From positions 1 through 19,613 of the forward strand of contig CACYEW010000213.1 in NCBI GenBank assembly GCA_902773455.1: a stretch of 19,613 nt of DNA, read 5' to 3'. The notes under the pieces are model-generated. The model made no database searches, was not told where the DNA came from, and saw only the letters and a program-made list of their open reading frames with translations. The stretch comes from an uncultured Ruminococcus sp. (GTDB lineage: Bacteria; Bacillota; Clostridia; Oscillospirales; CAG-272). The position numbers and the translations under genes are program-made. How positions within the stretch are numbered: the first letter of the stretch is position 1; every line of letters begins with the position of its first letter. This document shows, piece by piece, positions 1 to 7,962 of the stretch.

Positions 1-2176
1 TGACGGATTCGAGAACGGGCTCGTAGTTGAACGGAACAACGCTTCTTGCGTCGATAACGTCGCAGGTGAGACCGTATTTTTCTTCGAGGATCTGAGCCGC
101 GTCAAGAGCTCTGTAAAGCGTTGCGCCGACGGTGAGGATCGTGAGGTCCTTGCCTTCGCGTCTCTTCGCGCATTCGCCGATCGGTACTTCATAGTAGCCT
201 TCCGGAACACCGGTCGTGACGAATTTTTCAGGCATATCGTAGATCTTCTGGCTTTCGAAGAATACGACGGGGTCCGTTCCGGCGAGAGCCGAGTTCATAA
301 GACCCTTTGCGTCGTACGGAGTTACCGGGAATACGACCTTGAGGCCCGGGATGTGAGCGCAGAGAGCAGTCCAGTCCTGGCTGTGCTGTGCGCCGTACTT
401 GTTGCCGACCGGTACACGGAGAACAACAGGCATCTTGAGTCCGCCGGCTGACATCGACTGCCATTTCGCCATCTGGTTGAATATTTCGTCGCCTGCGCAG
501 CCGATGAAGTCTGCGTACATAAGCTCGACTATTACGCGGCCGCCTGCCATTGCGTAACCGGTAGCGGTGCCGCAGATAGCGGATTCGGAGATCGGGGAGT
601 TGAACAGTCTGTGATACGGAAGAGCCTCGGTAAGTCCTCTGTAAACGCCGAACGCGCCGTTCCAGTCACGTACGTCTTCGCCGTATGCGATGAGGGTCGG
701 ATCTTCGTAGAATTTATCGAATATCGCTTCGAACAGACCGTCTCTGATGTTGTAGGCTTTCATCTTGGATATGGGGTTGCCGTCCTTGTCGAAGCCGTAA
801 CGGGCCTGACCGGCGATCTTCTTGACTCTCTCGTTTTCTTCCTTCGGCATTCTGACCTCGACGGGACGTTCGTCCATCTTCGGAATATGAAGGTTCGAGA
901 ACATGAAGTTTTCAAGGAACTGCGGATTCTTGTGGTAATCCGTGTAAGGAGCGATCTCGATGTCGGAAGCGAGCATGAACATTCTGTGGTTTCTGTCGAC
1001 CACTGCGTCATGTACCGCCTGTATTTCTTCAGCGGTGGCTACGCCGGCGTCGATGATCTGCTGCGGGAATACTTTCATCGGGTCGAGGGCTCTCCAGAGC
1101 TCTTCTTCTTCGGGCGTTCTGTAGGTGAAAACGTCGGAGGTGGAGTGGCCGCCGAGACGGTACGTTACTACGTCGAGAAGAACGGGGCCTTTGCCTTCTT
1201 TCAGCAGTTTCATCTTACGTCTGTAAGCGTCGATGACCGCGAGCGGGTTCCAGCCGTTGATACGCTCTGCGTTGAGCTGGTTCTGCGCGATGCAGCCGAG
1301 TCTTGCAAGATCGCCGTAAGCCATCGTTTCGCCTCTGGTCTGACCGCCCATGCCGTAATGGTTGTTGTTGAAGTTGAATATTATCGGAAGTCCGCCCTTG
1401 TATCCGTCTTCCCAAAGCTCGTTGAACTGGTCCATGGCGGCGAAGTTCATCGCTTCGAAAACGGGTCCGCGCCCTGCGGCGCCGTCGCCGGCGTTCGCTA
1501 CGACGATACCGTCGCGCTTGTTGCATTTCTTATAAAGAGCAACGCCCGTTGCGATCGGGCCGGCTCCGCCGACTATCGCGTTGTTCGGGAAAATGCCGAA
1601 CGGCAGGAAGAATGCGTGCATCGATCCGCCGAGACCGCGGGAGAAGCCCATGTCTTTTGCGAAAAGCTCGCACATAAGGCCGTACATAAAGAAGTCGCGG
1701 GCGAGGTCCTTCGTCGTTTTGGCGGTGGAGAATTTCTTGACGACCGCGTACTGTACGCCGTTGTTGTAGGTTTCCATGATCTTGATGAGCTCTTCATCGG
1801 AGAGCTTCTTGATCGCGGACATGGCTTTTGCGATGACTTCGTGGTGCGATCTGTGCGTACCGAAGATGAAGTCGTTCACGCCGAGCTCGTAAGCCTGACC
1901 GACAGCGGTGGCTTCTTCGCCGAGAGCGAGGTGGGACGGACCCGGATACGTGAATTTCTTGCCGTTGTATTCGCCCTTTTTCTTAAGAGCGAGGAGCATT
2001 TCTTCGAACTCGCGGATCTGAGTCATGTCGGCGTACATACCGAGAAAATCTTCTTTTGTGAAATTGTCTTTCTCGTCGGCAACAGTCTTGTTGTATTCGC
2101 AGACTTTTATGTCTTTGAATTTGATCGTACGTTTTTTGAACTGTTCCTTGGGATCGACAAGCATTGACTTAGGCAT
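1..2176 (-). CDS. 2-oxo acid dehydrogenase E1, fused alpha and beta subunits (3' end outside window)
   Basis: Thiamine-diphosphate-dependent E1 that decarboxylates a 2-oxo acid (pyruvate- or acetoin-type most likely) and acetylates the E2 lipoyl group in the cytoplasm. The frame is open from ATG at 2176 to the window edge, giving 725 codons. The E1-alpha part (about 1-470) shows GTHRSHHE near 106, GLGGSMH near 181, the TPP motif GDGAAGRG from 230, and NNNHYGMGG. The beta part starts at M472 (MKAYNIRDG) and shows YGEDV, NSPISES and YGAQHSQDW. AGGAGA lies 8 nt before the ATG. Compared with ordinary E1-alpha there appear to be extra residues between the THRSHHE and GGSMH blocks and a longer gap between GDG and NN. 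It is the third gene of an E2-E3-E1 operon. The substrate cannot be fixed from sequence alone. The fusion itself is certain, since the frame is continuous. Confidence 0.93.
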   Translation of the reverse strand, partial: MPKSMLVDPKEQFKKRTIKFKDIKVCEYNKTVADEKDNFTKEDFLGMYADMTQIREFEEMLLALKKKGEYNGKKFTYPGPSHLALGEEATAVGQAYELGVNDFIFGTHRSHHEVIAKAMSAIKKLSDEELIKIMETYNNGVQYAVVKKFSTAKTTKDLARDFFMYGLMCELFAKDMGFSRGLGGSMHAFFLPFGIFPNNAIVGGAGPIATGVALYKKCNKRDGIVVANAGDGAAGRGPVFEAMNFAAMDQFNELWEDGYKGGLPIIFNFNNNHYGMGGQTRGETMAYGDLARLGCIAQNQLNAERINGWNPLAVIDAYRRKMKLLKEGKGPVLLDVVTYRLGGHSTSDVFTYRTPEEEELWRALDPMKVFPQQIIDAGVATAEEIQAVHDAVVDRNHRMFMLASDIEIAPYTDYHKNPQFLENFMFSNLHIPKMDERPVEVRMPKEENERVKKIAGQARYGFDKDGNPISKMKAYNIRDGLFEAIFDKFYEDPTLIAYGEDVRDWNGAFGVYRGLTEALPYHRLFNSPISESAICGTATGYAMAGGRVIVELMYADFIGCAGDEIFNQMAKWQSMSAGGLKMPVVLRVPVGNKYGAQHSQDWTALCAHIPGLKVVFPVTPYDAKGLMNSALAGTDPVVFFESQKIYDMPEKFVTTGVPEGYYEVPIGECAKRREGKDLTILTVGATLYRALDAAQILEEKYGLTCDVIDARSVVPFNYEPVLESV

Positions 2177-2211
2177 ATATTTGATCTCCTTTTAATTATT
2201 TTTTTGTTTAA

Positions 2212-2225
2212 GACGGATGACCGTC
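2212..2225 (-). other. small intercistronic hairpin between E3 and E1
   Basis: GACGG and CCGTC arms flank a 4-nt loop in the 56-nt gap between the E3 stop and the E1 start. The stem is only 5 bp and no T-tract follows directly, so it is not a convincing terminator. It could tune E1 expression or mRNA stability. Low certainty. Confidence 0.3.
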
Positions 2226-2232
2226 GTTTTTC

Positions 2233-3600
2233 TTATTCAAACAGAGCTTCGCGAATGACCTCGCATACCGTGGGATGCGGGAACACGATCTCTTTGAGGT
2301 TGTCAACGGTCATTTCCGTCTCGATCATCATCGCCGCGCCGTAGATAAGCTCCGCGGCGTAGTTTGCGATCATATGGACGCCTATGACTCTGTTGTATTT
2401 CTTGTCTATGATGACTTTGACGATACCGTCGCCGCCTTCGTTTTCGGCTACGTATCTGCCGCTGTACTTCATAGTGAGGTTCTTAACGATTATGTCGTAG
2501 CCCTTCTGCTTTGCGGAAGCTTCGGTCTCGCCGACGCAGCCGACCTCGGGGTTGGTGTAGATGACGGACGGGATAGCGTTGTATCTCATTCTGTCTTTCT
2601 TGCCGAGGATGTTGTTTACGGCGACTTCGCCTTCGCGGTAAGCCGTGTGGGCGAGCATGATCTTGCCGTTGATATCGCCTGCCGCGTAAAGACCCGGCAC
2701 GCTCGTCTTCATGTATTCGTCGGTGACTACCGCGCCACGTTCCATAACGGGATTCAGCGTTTCAAGACCGTAGCCCTGCGTTACCGCGCGTCTGCCGATG
2801 GAGCAGAGAACTTTGTCGGCTTTCGCGATCTCGACCTTGCCGTCGGGCGTCTCGTACTGCACGCCTTCGGGAAGAACCGCCGTGACCTTGCAGCCGAGGT
2901 TGAACGTGATGCCCTTCGCCTTGTAGTTGCCGAGCAGGATCTTGGAGATCTCAGCGTCGGTAGCGCCGGCGATGTGGTCGAGCATTTCGATTATCGTTAC
3001 TTTCGAACCGACCGAGTTGTAATACGACGCCATTTCGAGACCGATGACGCCGCCGCCGATGACGACGAGGTTTTCGGGGATCTGTTCAAGATCGAGGATC
3101 TCGCGGTTCGTCATTACGAAACCGGTCTGATACAGCTCGCGAAGACCGGGTATCGGAGGCATAACGGGCATCGAACCTGCGCAGAGCAGAAGATTGGTGC
3201 CGCAGTAGGTCTTGCCGTTCGCTTCGACCTTGAAGCCTTCGCCGTCTTTGCCGAGTATCTTGCCTTCCGCCATGACGACGGTGACGCCCGCGTGCTTTTC
3301 CTGCGCGCCGATACCGGAGACGAGCTGTTTGACGACTTTGTTCTTACGCGCTACGACGGCTTTCTGATCGATGCTGCTCGACGAAACCGTTACGCCGTAT
3401 TTGTCGCCGTGTTTGGTGTAATCGTAGATCTTTGCGGAGTAGAGAAGAGCTTTGGAAGGGATGCAGCCTTCGTTCAGGCATACGCCGCCGAGAGCTCTCT
3501 TCTCGATAAGTACGGTCTTGAGACCGCCCTGACCGGCGCGCAGAGCCGCGTTGTAACCCGCGGGGCCGCCGCCTAAAATGATAAGATCAAAGTTTTCCAT
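2233..3600 (-). CDS. lpdA: dihydrolipoyl dehydrogenase (E3)
   Basis: FAD flavoprotein that reoxidises the dihydrolipoyl group of E2 and passes electrons to NAD+. From the ATG at 3600 the protein has 455 residues, normal for the family. Visible in order: the FAD-binding GGGPAGYNAALRAG (about 10-23), the redox-active disulfide GGVCLNEGCIPSK (C41 and C46), a second nucleotide-binding glycine motif VIGGGVIGLEMAS, the FAD motif LYAAGDI, and the C-terminal FPHPTVCE with H442 and E447 as the acid-base pair. The frame extends to a GTG at 3606, but that codon overlaps the ribosome site AAGAGG (3606-3611). The ATG 5 nt downstream of it is therefore preferred. The gene sits 9 nt after the E2 stop, so it is co-translated with E2 in one operon. 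Confidence 0.95.
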   Translation of the reverse strand: MENFDLIILGGGPAGYNAALRAGQGGLKTVLIEKRALGGVCLNEGCIPSKALLYSAKIYDYTKHGDKYGVTVSSSSIDQKAVVARKNKVVKQLVSGIGAQEKHAGVTVVMAEGKILGKDGEGFKVEANGKTYCGTNLLLCAGSMPVMPPIPGLRELYQTGFVMTNREILDLEQIPENLVVIGGGVIGLEMASYYNSVGSKVTIIEMLDHIAGATDAEISKILLGNYKAKGITFNLGCKVTAVLPEGVQYETPDGKVEIAKADKVLCSIGRRAVTQGYGLETLNPVMERGAVVTDEYMKTSVPGLYAAGDINGKIMLAHTAYREGEVAVNNILGKKDRMRYNAIPSVIYTNPEVGCVGETEASAKQKGYDIIVKNLTMKYSGRYVAENEGGDGIVKVIIDKKYNRVIGVHMIANYAAELIYGAAMMIETEMTVDNLKEIVFPHPTVCEVIREALFE

Positions 3601-3609
3601 ACGCACCTC

Positions 3610-4959
3610 TTATTTGCAGAGAAGCAGCGAGAAGTTTTCAAGCGCCGTGCAGAGATCCTTGAGGAATCTCGAAGCGGGAGCTCCGTCTACGGCTCTGTGG
3701 TCGTAGGTGAGCGAAAGCGCCATAGCCTGATAAGGCTTCATTTCGCCGTTCACTACTTTGACTCTCGTGGTGATCGTGTTCACGCCGAGAATACCGGTCT
3801 GAGGCGGATTGATAACGGGAGTGAAGGATTCGATGCCGAACGAACCGAGGTTCGAGATCGTGAACGAAGCGCCCTTCATCTTGTCGGGGGCAAGCGTGCC
3901 GGCCTGAGCGGCTTTCGCAAGCTCTTTCGCTTCTTTGGAGATCTCGGCAAGAGATTTCTTGTCCGCGTTCATTATCGTCGGTACGAGCAGACCCTTTTCG
4001 GTGTCGACCGCTACGCCGAGATGTACGCCGGAGAATTTGCGGAGTATATCGCCTTCAAGCAGATGCGCGTTGAGGTTCGCGTGTTCGGGCTTCGCAAGAA
4101 CTCTCGATACGGCGTAAAGGATGATGTCGTTGAGCGTTATGTTCGGCAGACCGAGAGCTTCGGCGTTCGCTTTGAGCTTTGCGCGGAAAGCCATGATCTC
4201 CGTCGCGTCGAACGAAGAGGTATTGGTGAGCTGAGCGGTCGTTGCGAGAGAATTGAGCATATTCTTCGCGATCGCGCGGCGTACGCCGGACATCTTCTCG
4301 TCCGTGTAAGCAGCTTCTTCGGCTTTCGGAGCAGCCGCGGGAGCCGCCGCAGCCGGCTTGTCTATATCGGCAACGGAGAACTTGCCGCCGATGCCGGAAC
4401 CGGCTTCGCCTTTGAAGGCTGCCGCCGCGGCGGGCGTTGCGCTCGGACCTTTTTCTATCAGCGCGCGCACGTCTGCTTCGCAGATCCTGCCTTCGGCGCC
4501 GGTAGGCGTTGCAAATCTGTAATCCACTCCTGCTTTCGCCGCGAGAGCCTTGGCGCGCGGAGACGCCGCCACGAAGCCTTCGGGAGCCTTGACGGGAGAT
4601 GCTTTCGGTTCTTCCGCCGGAGCCGCTTTGACTTCAGCCTTGGGTTCTTCTTTCGGAGCTTCTGCTTTTTCTTCGGACGCGCCCTTCAGCATATCCGGAA
4701 GAAATTCTTTCGTTGATTCGCCGGGAGTGCCGATGACGCCGATGTTGGTCATTATCGGGATCTCGGCGCCTTCTTCAAAGAAAACGTCGATCAGAGTGCC
4801 CGATGCGGGTGCCGGTTCGTCTGTGGTGGTTTTGTCAGTTTCGTAGGTGAAAAGAATTTCGCCTTCCTTGACTTCCTCGCCCTTTTTCTTGTGCCACTCT
4901 GTCAGGATACAGCTTTCGACCGATATACCGACGTTAGGCATCAATACGGGTGTTGCCAT
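3610..4959 (-). CDS. dihydrolipoamide acyltransferase (E2), single lipoyl domain
   Basis: Core acyltransferase of the 2-oxo acid dehydrogenase complex, moving the acyl group from lipoyl-lysine to CoA. The 449-residue protein has an N-terminal lipoyl domain (1-75) with the lipoylated lysine in ETDKTT (K43). An Ala/Pro/Glu-rich linker follows, then an E3-binding domain (about 130-170, ASPRAKALAAKAGVD through GRICEADVRALI), a second Ala-rich linker, and the catalytic domain ending with DHRAVDG (H421, D425). An ATG 6 nt further upstream (4965) is only 1 nt from the AGGAGG at 4967-4972. The ATG at 4959, 7 nt from it, is the likely start. It is the first gene of the operon, behind a strong promoter at 5017-5045. 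One lipoyl domain is the usual Gram-positive arrangement. The acyl specificity is not resolved. Confidence 0.95.
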   Translation of the reverse strand: MATPVLMPNVGISVESCILTEWHKKKGEEVKEGEILFTYETDKTTTDEPAPASGTLIDVFFEEGAEIPIMTNIGVIGTPGESTKEFLPDMLKGASEEKAEAPKEEPKAEVKAAPAEEPKASPVKAPEGFVAASPRAKALAAKAGVDYRFATPTGAEGRICEADVRALIEKGPSATPAAAAAFKGEAGSGIGGKFSVADIDKPAAAAPAAAPKAEEAAYTDEKMSGVRRAIAKNMLNSLATTAQLTNTSSFDATEIMAFRAKLKANAEALGLPNITLNDIILYAVSRVLAKPEHANLNAHLLEGDILRKFSGVHLGVAVDTEKGLLVPTIMNADKKSLAEISKEAKELAKAAQAGTLAPDKMKGASFTISNLGSFGIESFTPVINPPQTGILGVNTITTRVKVVNGEMKPYQAMALSLTYDHRAVDGAPASRFLKDLCTALENFSLLLCK

Positions 4960-4983
4960 AGTCATTCCTCCTGTTTTTTAAGA

Positions 4984-4997
4984 AACACTTGCGTGTT
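4984..4997 (-). promoter_or_regulatory. inverted repeat in the 5' leader of the E2-E3-E1 operon
   Basis: AACAC and GTGTT arms flank a 4-nt centre, about 13-26 nt after the predicted transcription start and upstream of the E2 ribosome site. It could be a small operator or a leader hairpin. Five-base arms are short, so chance is possible. Confidence 0.3.
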
Positions 4998-5016
4998 CAA
5001 ATTTACATACACAATA

Positions 5017-5045
5017 ATCATAAAATAATATGTTTATTTTGTCAA
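5017..5045 (-). promoter_or_regulatory. sigma-A type promoter of the E2-E3-E1 operon
   Basis: On the minus strand TTGACA (5045-5040) is followed after exactly 17 nt by TATGAT (5022-5017) in an AT-rich stretch. This is one mismatch from consensus. The expected transcript starts near 5010 and carries a leader of about 50 nt before the E2 start. It implies strong vegetative expression unless repressed. Confidence 0.85.
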
Positions 5046-5132
5046 GCGCGGAATGTAAAAATTGTTTACTTAATTGTTGAAATATTTTCACTGCAACACA
5101 TATAGCGTATCCCGATTATCTTCTCCGCGCAT

Positions 5133-5159
5133 AAAAAAAGCGGCGGAACGCTCCGCCGC
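5133..5159 (-). terminator. intrinsic terminator of the partner-switching operon
   Basis: On the minus strand a perfect 8-bp GC-rich stem (GCGGCGGA / TCCGCCGC, loop of 4) is followed at once by seven T residues. It lies 21 nt after the stop of the dipeptidase gene. It is directional: the plus strand has no T-tract. It separates the long operon from the E2-E3-E1 operon. Confidence 0.9.
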
Positions 5160-5180
5160 GCCGGTAAGCGCCGGCGCCGG

Positions 5181-5840
5181 TCATTTCCGCAGATACGCGG
5201 AAGAAACCGGAAATTCAAAATAAGTATCGGGATACGGCTCGTCTTTGAGGCGGAAATGCCACCATTCGCATTCAAGCGGTTCGAACCCCGCTCTGACCAT
5301 AGCCTTCTGAAGAGTCATCCTGTTCGCATACTGTTCGTTTGTAACGCCTCTGTATCCGGGATGCGACACCTCGCTGAAAAGATCGAAAGGACTGCCCATA
5401 TCAAGCTCTTTGCCGGTACGCATATCGAGAAGCGTGACGTCTATCGCGCTGCCGCGGCTGTGCGACGACTGCTTTGCTATATATCCCTTTGCGAATAACT
5501 CCTGCTTTTCAAGATCGGGATAAAAATACTGCTTCATGCGTATATCCTGATCCTCTATGCCCCAGAGTACGAAGTGCCTTACGGCGCATGCGGGACGGTA
5601 AGCGTCGAACACCTTGAGCCTGTATCCCTGAACGGCAAGCCCGTTCGACGCGGATTTGAGCGCTCTCGCCGCTTCGGCGGTAAGCAGAGCGCAGGGCTCC
5701 TCGTAACCGTCGATGCGTTCGCCTATGAAATTGTAAGTCGAATAATATCTGATCTCCTGTATTATATGCGGCGCGAAATCCGAAAGCAGTACGAAGCCGG
5801 AGGGATCGGACGCGGCGCTTATATTATATTCTTTTTTCAT
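5181..5840 (-). CDS. ddpX: D-alanyl-D-alanine dipeptidase (VanX/DdpX type, M15D)
   Basis: Zinc dipeptidase that hydrolyses D-Ala-D-Ala, either to change cell-wall precursor pools or to recycle peptidoglycan D-Ala. It has 219 residues, close to VanX at about 200. Visible family residues are DAYRP (R82), SSHSRGSAIDVT with zinc ligands H127 and D134, and CEWWH with catalytic E192 and zinc ligand H195. There is no signal peptide, so it acts in the cytoplasm like VanX. It is the last gene of the operon, 59 nt after the YdcF-like gene, with no clear ribosome site upstream. A weak bulged hairpin (GCCCG/CGGGC arms) lies in that gap. No vanH, vanA or vanRS gene is present, so a resistance role is not supported. 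A housekeeping or stress-linked envelope role fits the neighbours better. Confidence 0.92.
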   Translation of the reverse strand: MKKEYNISAASDPSGFVLLSDFAPHIIQEIRYYSTYNFIGERIDGYEEPCALLTAEAARALKSASNGLAVQGYRLKVFDAYRPACAVRHFVLWGIEDQDIRMKQYFYPDLEKQELFAKGYIAKQSSHSRGSAIDVTLLDMRTGKELDMGSPFDLFSEVSHPGYRGVTNEQYANRMTLQKAMVRAGFEPLECEWWHFRLKDEPYPDTYFEFPVSSAYLRK

Positions 5841-5899
5841 ATGTTCTGCGTTACCGTTACTTTCGGACGTAAACGCCCGATCTCATAAATCGCGGGCTT

Positions 5900-6766
5900 T
5901 CATTTGAGCGGCGGAAGCGAATGAATGTCGTAGTTTTCGTAATAGATCTCAAACGCCGTTTCAACGTCGCCGAAAAGTTCTATTACGGCGCCCGCCTGGA
6001 ACATCGCGGACAAGGTCCCGGAGGGAGCTTTCCATGCGGCGTTGGATATGACTTCAAGCTTTTCTGCGCCGGGCGTGCTTGCTCTGAGTATCGCTTCGGC
6101 TTTGAAAAGCAGCTCTCCCGTCGCTATATGGTAATCGCTCGAAACTATCGCGAGCTTTTTTACGGAGGGGTAAAGCGAGGTAAGTATGTCGTACGTGAAT
6201 ATCGCGTTCTGCGCCGTGGTGACGGAATTGTCTTCGACTATGACGCGCTTTTTTTCGACGCCGTTGGAAATCAGCCATTCAGCCATTTTTCCGGCTTCCG
6301 TCGCCGATTCGTTTTCGGAAGCGGTACCGCCTCCCGTGCAGACGACGTAAGCGTTCGGATATTTTTTCGCGCTTTCGAGCGCGGCAGTCAGTCTTTGAAC
6401 GAGTTCTTCCTTCATCGAGCCGTCCGGTTCGAGCTGAAAGCCGAGCACGACGATGCAGAGCTCGTCTGTATCCGGCAGGCCGTCCGGCAGTACGCCGTAA
6501 TTGAGATTTTTACCGAGCTCCGGCGAGGTCCATATATCCATTATGCGTTCGAATCTCACGCCGGCGTTTTCGTCCGCGGATTTCAGTTCCTTGAGAAGAG
6601 AGGCGATCCTGTCTTTCGCCTCTTCGCCGTACGTGCCGTAATCGACCGCTATTTCTTCCGCTATCTTCTGCGCCGGGCGTTCGGTTTTGCCGCACGACGC
6701 GAGCATAAGCACCGTCATAACGGCGAGAAACAGCGTGATAATTTGGAAAACAAATGATCTTTTCAT
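5900..6766 (-). CDS. YdcF/SanA-like (DUF218) lipoprotein, copy 1
   Basis: A 288-residue exported protein with a lipoprotein signal peptide ending LMLASC (lipidated C25) and a DUF218 domain (about 85-285). Visible are CIVVLGF, a TGGGTA loop, the conserved VEDNSVTTAQNA segment and VSSDYH. DUF218 proteins such as SanA and ElyC are linked to envelope integrity, but their chemistry is poorly defined. The frame can also start at GTG 6778, overlapping the upstream stop as GTGA. I prefer the ATG at 6766 because it places the lipobox cysteine at residue 25, exactly as in the paralogue at 11718-12818. The two copies share long near-identical blocks around YGVLPDGLPDTDELC. It lacks the long Thr/Glu-rich spacer of the other copy. 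Confidence 0.85.
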   Translation of the reverse strand: MKRSFVFQIITLFLAVMTVLMLASCGKTERPAQKIAEEIAVDYGTYGEEAKDRIASLLKELKSADENAGVRFERIMDIWTSPELGKNLNYGVLPDGLPDTDELCIVVLGFQLEPDGSMKEELVQRLTAALESAKKYPNAYVVCTGGGTASENESATEAGKMAEWLISNGVEKKRVIVEDNSVTTAQNAIFTYDILTSLYPSVKKLAIVSSDYHIATGELLFKAEAILRASTPGAEKLEVISNAAWKAPSGTLSAMFQAGAVIELFGDVETAFEIYYENYDIHSLPPLK

Positions 6767-6774
6767 GTTTTTTC

Positions 6775-7638
6775 TCACAATCCTATATCGAGTATTTCAA
6801 AGAAGCGTTTCATGCCTTCCGGCATTTTTCCGTATTCGGCCAGATTCGTGTCGCCGAGTTTTATGTTTTTGTTCTCGCCGTGATAGTCGCTTCCCGCGGT
6901 AACGAGCAGATCGTGTTTTTTTGCTAACCCGAGCGCTTCGTTTCGCAGCTTGACCGAAAAGCCGGAGTAAAAGGCTTCGATACCGCGAAGCCCTGCCCCG
7001 ATAAGACGGATCAGACGCTTCTCCATATCGTCAGCCAGTATCAGGTCGTCGCCGCCGCCGTAGAAGGGATGCGCGAGCACCGGTATGCCGCCGCTTTTGA
7101 GTATCCCTTCGATCGCCTGCTCGGGGCGAACGTATTCTTCCGTAAAACGTATCCCGTTGATGTATTTCGATATCGCCTCGCGTATGCTGCCGGCGTAGCC
7201 GTGCTTCTGCATGAGCTTCGCGATATGCGGCTTGCCCGGATTATCGAGCGCGAGTATCGCGTCTATCTCGCTTTTATCGAATTCAAAGCCGAATTCGCGC
7301 GTGATGAAATCGATACGTTCAGCCGTTTTTTTCATACGGTAAGAATGGCCGAGCTCTATAACGTTTTTGATCGCTTCGCCGTCGGGATCGAAGCCGTAGC
7401 CGAGTATGTGATATCTGCCGTCCCCGTCCTGGCACGAGAATTCCGCACCCTGTATAAAACGCGGATCGCCGTCTTTAAGTCCGGCGCGTATAACGGCGCC
7501 GGCTTTGACAGCGTCGTGATCCGTGACGGAAAACACGTCAAAGCCCGCGTCCCTGACTTTCGAAAGCAGTTCTTCGGGCTTATCCGTACCGTCCGATACG
7601 TTAGTATGGATATGCAGATCTATCTTTATCGGCAGCAT
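6775..7638 (-). CDS. PHP-domain phosphoesterase (YciV/RNase AM-like)
   Basis: Metal-dependent phosphoesterase of the PHP superfamily, 287 residues, cytoplasmic. The metal-binding motifs are all visible: DLHIHTNVSDGT (D7, H9, H11), VTDHD (40-42), GAEFSC (E66), GKPHIAKLM, VLAHPFYGGG and GSDYHGEN near the C-terminus. The arrangement matches the YciV group, which includes 3',5'-nucleotide (pAp-type) phosphatases and 5'-3' trimming exonucleases, rather than DNA polymerase PHP domains. It starts 11 nt after the STAS gene stop, with only a weak ribosome site, and ends next to the YdcF-like gene. It is therefore probably translationally coupled on both sides. The substrate is not predictable here. 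A role in nucleotide second-messenger or RNA-fragment turnover is inference only. Confidence 0.88.
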   Translation of the reverse strand: MLPIKIDLHIHTNVSDGTDKPEELLSKVRDAGFDVFSVTDHDAVKAGAVIRAGLKDGDPRFIQGAEFSCQDGDGRYHILGYGFDPDGEAIKNVIELGHSYRMKKTAERIDFITREFGFEFDKSEIDAILALDNPGKPHIAKLMQKHGYAGSIREAISKYINGIRFTEEYVRPEQAIEGILKSGGIPVLAHPFYGGGDDLILADDMEKRLIRLIGAGLRGIEAFYSGFSVKLRNEALGLAKKHDLLVTAGSDYHGENKNIKLGDTNLAEYGKMPEGMKRFFEILDIGL

Positions 7639-7649
7639 TGTTTCTTATA

Positions 7650-7946
7650 TCATTCAACTGTAAGAATTTCCGAAAATCCCGTGACCTCGAATATTTCAGA
7701 GATCATTTCGTTAACGTGAACGATCTTCATCGAACCTTTACCGTTCATGATCTTCTGCGCGCTGAGCAGGACTCGTAGACCTGCTGACGAAATGTATTCG
7801 AGATTTTCAAAATCGAATATCAGGGACGTGATCCCGTTAAGAGACTCTTTTATTACCTTTTCAAGCTCCGGAGCGGTGGTCGTATCGAGACGTCCGGAGA
7901 CCGCCAGCGTCAGTTCGTTTTCGTTTTTGATCTGTTCTGTCTTCAT
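7650..7946 (-). CDS. anti-sigma-factor antagonist, single STAS domain (RsbV/SpoIIAA-like), copy 1
   Basis: A 98-residue stand-alone STAS domain. It shows the SGRLDTTTAPELE strand-loop near 17-29, the FDFENLEYISSAGLRVLLSA core, and the closing VTGFSEIL helix. By alignment with RsbV/SpoIIAA, the phosphorylatable serine is the second one of ISSAGLR (S54). Such proteins are phosphorylated by RsbW-type kinases, dephosphorylated by PP2C phosphatases such as the one encoded at 10251, and bind the kinase when unphosphorylated. AAGGCGG lies about 9 nt before the ATG. It follows the degenerate ATPase gene by 16 nt. It is a close paralogue of the STAS gene at 12882, sharing the ISSAGLRVLLSAQK segment. 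Confidence 0.93.
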   Translation of the reverse strand: MKTEQIKNENELTLAVSGRLDTTTAPELEKVIKESLNGITSLIFDFENLEYISSAGLRVLLSAQKIMNGKGSMKIVHVNEMISEIFEVTGFSEILTVE

Positions 7947-7962
7947 CGGTTTGTCCGCCTTT

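Noticed and set aside
611..2167. Long open frame on the plus strand opposite the E1 gene
   Set aside because: Its translation shows no family motif, while the opposite strand encodes a continuous E1 with TPP motifs. It is a by-product of GC-biased codon use. The same holds for the plus-strand frames at 2275-3576 and 3697-4716 and the minus-strand frame at 14780-16327.
5055..5069. Catabolite-repression-like palindrome GTAAA-N5-TTTAC upstream of the E2 promoter
   Set aside because: It lacks the central CG and spacing of a cre site and lies in AT-rich DNA where 5-bp arms arise easily. No regulator can be assigned.
5181..5840. Vancomycin resistance determinant
   Set aside because: The enzyme is VanX-like, but no D-lactate dehydrogenase, D-Ala-D-Lac ligase or VanRS genes are in the window. 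The gene belongs to a different operon.
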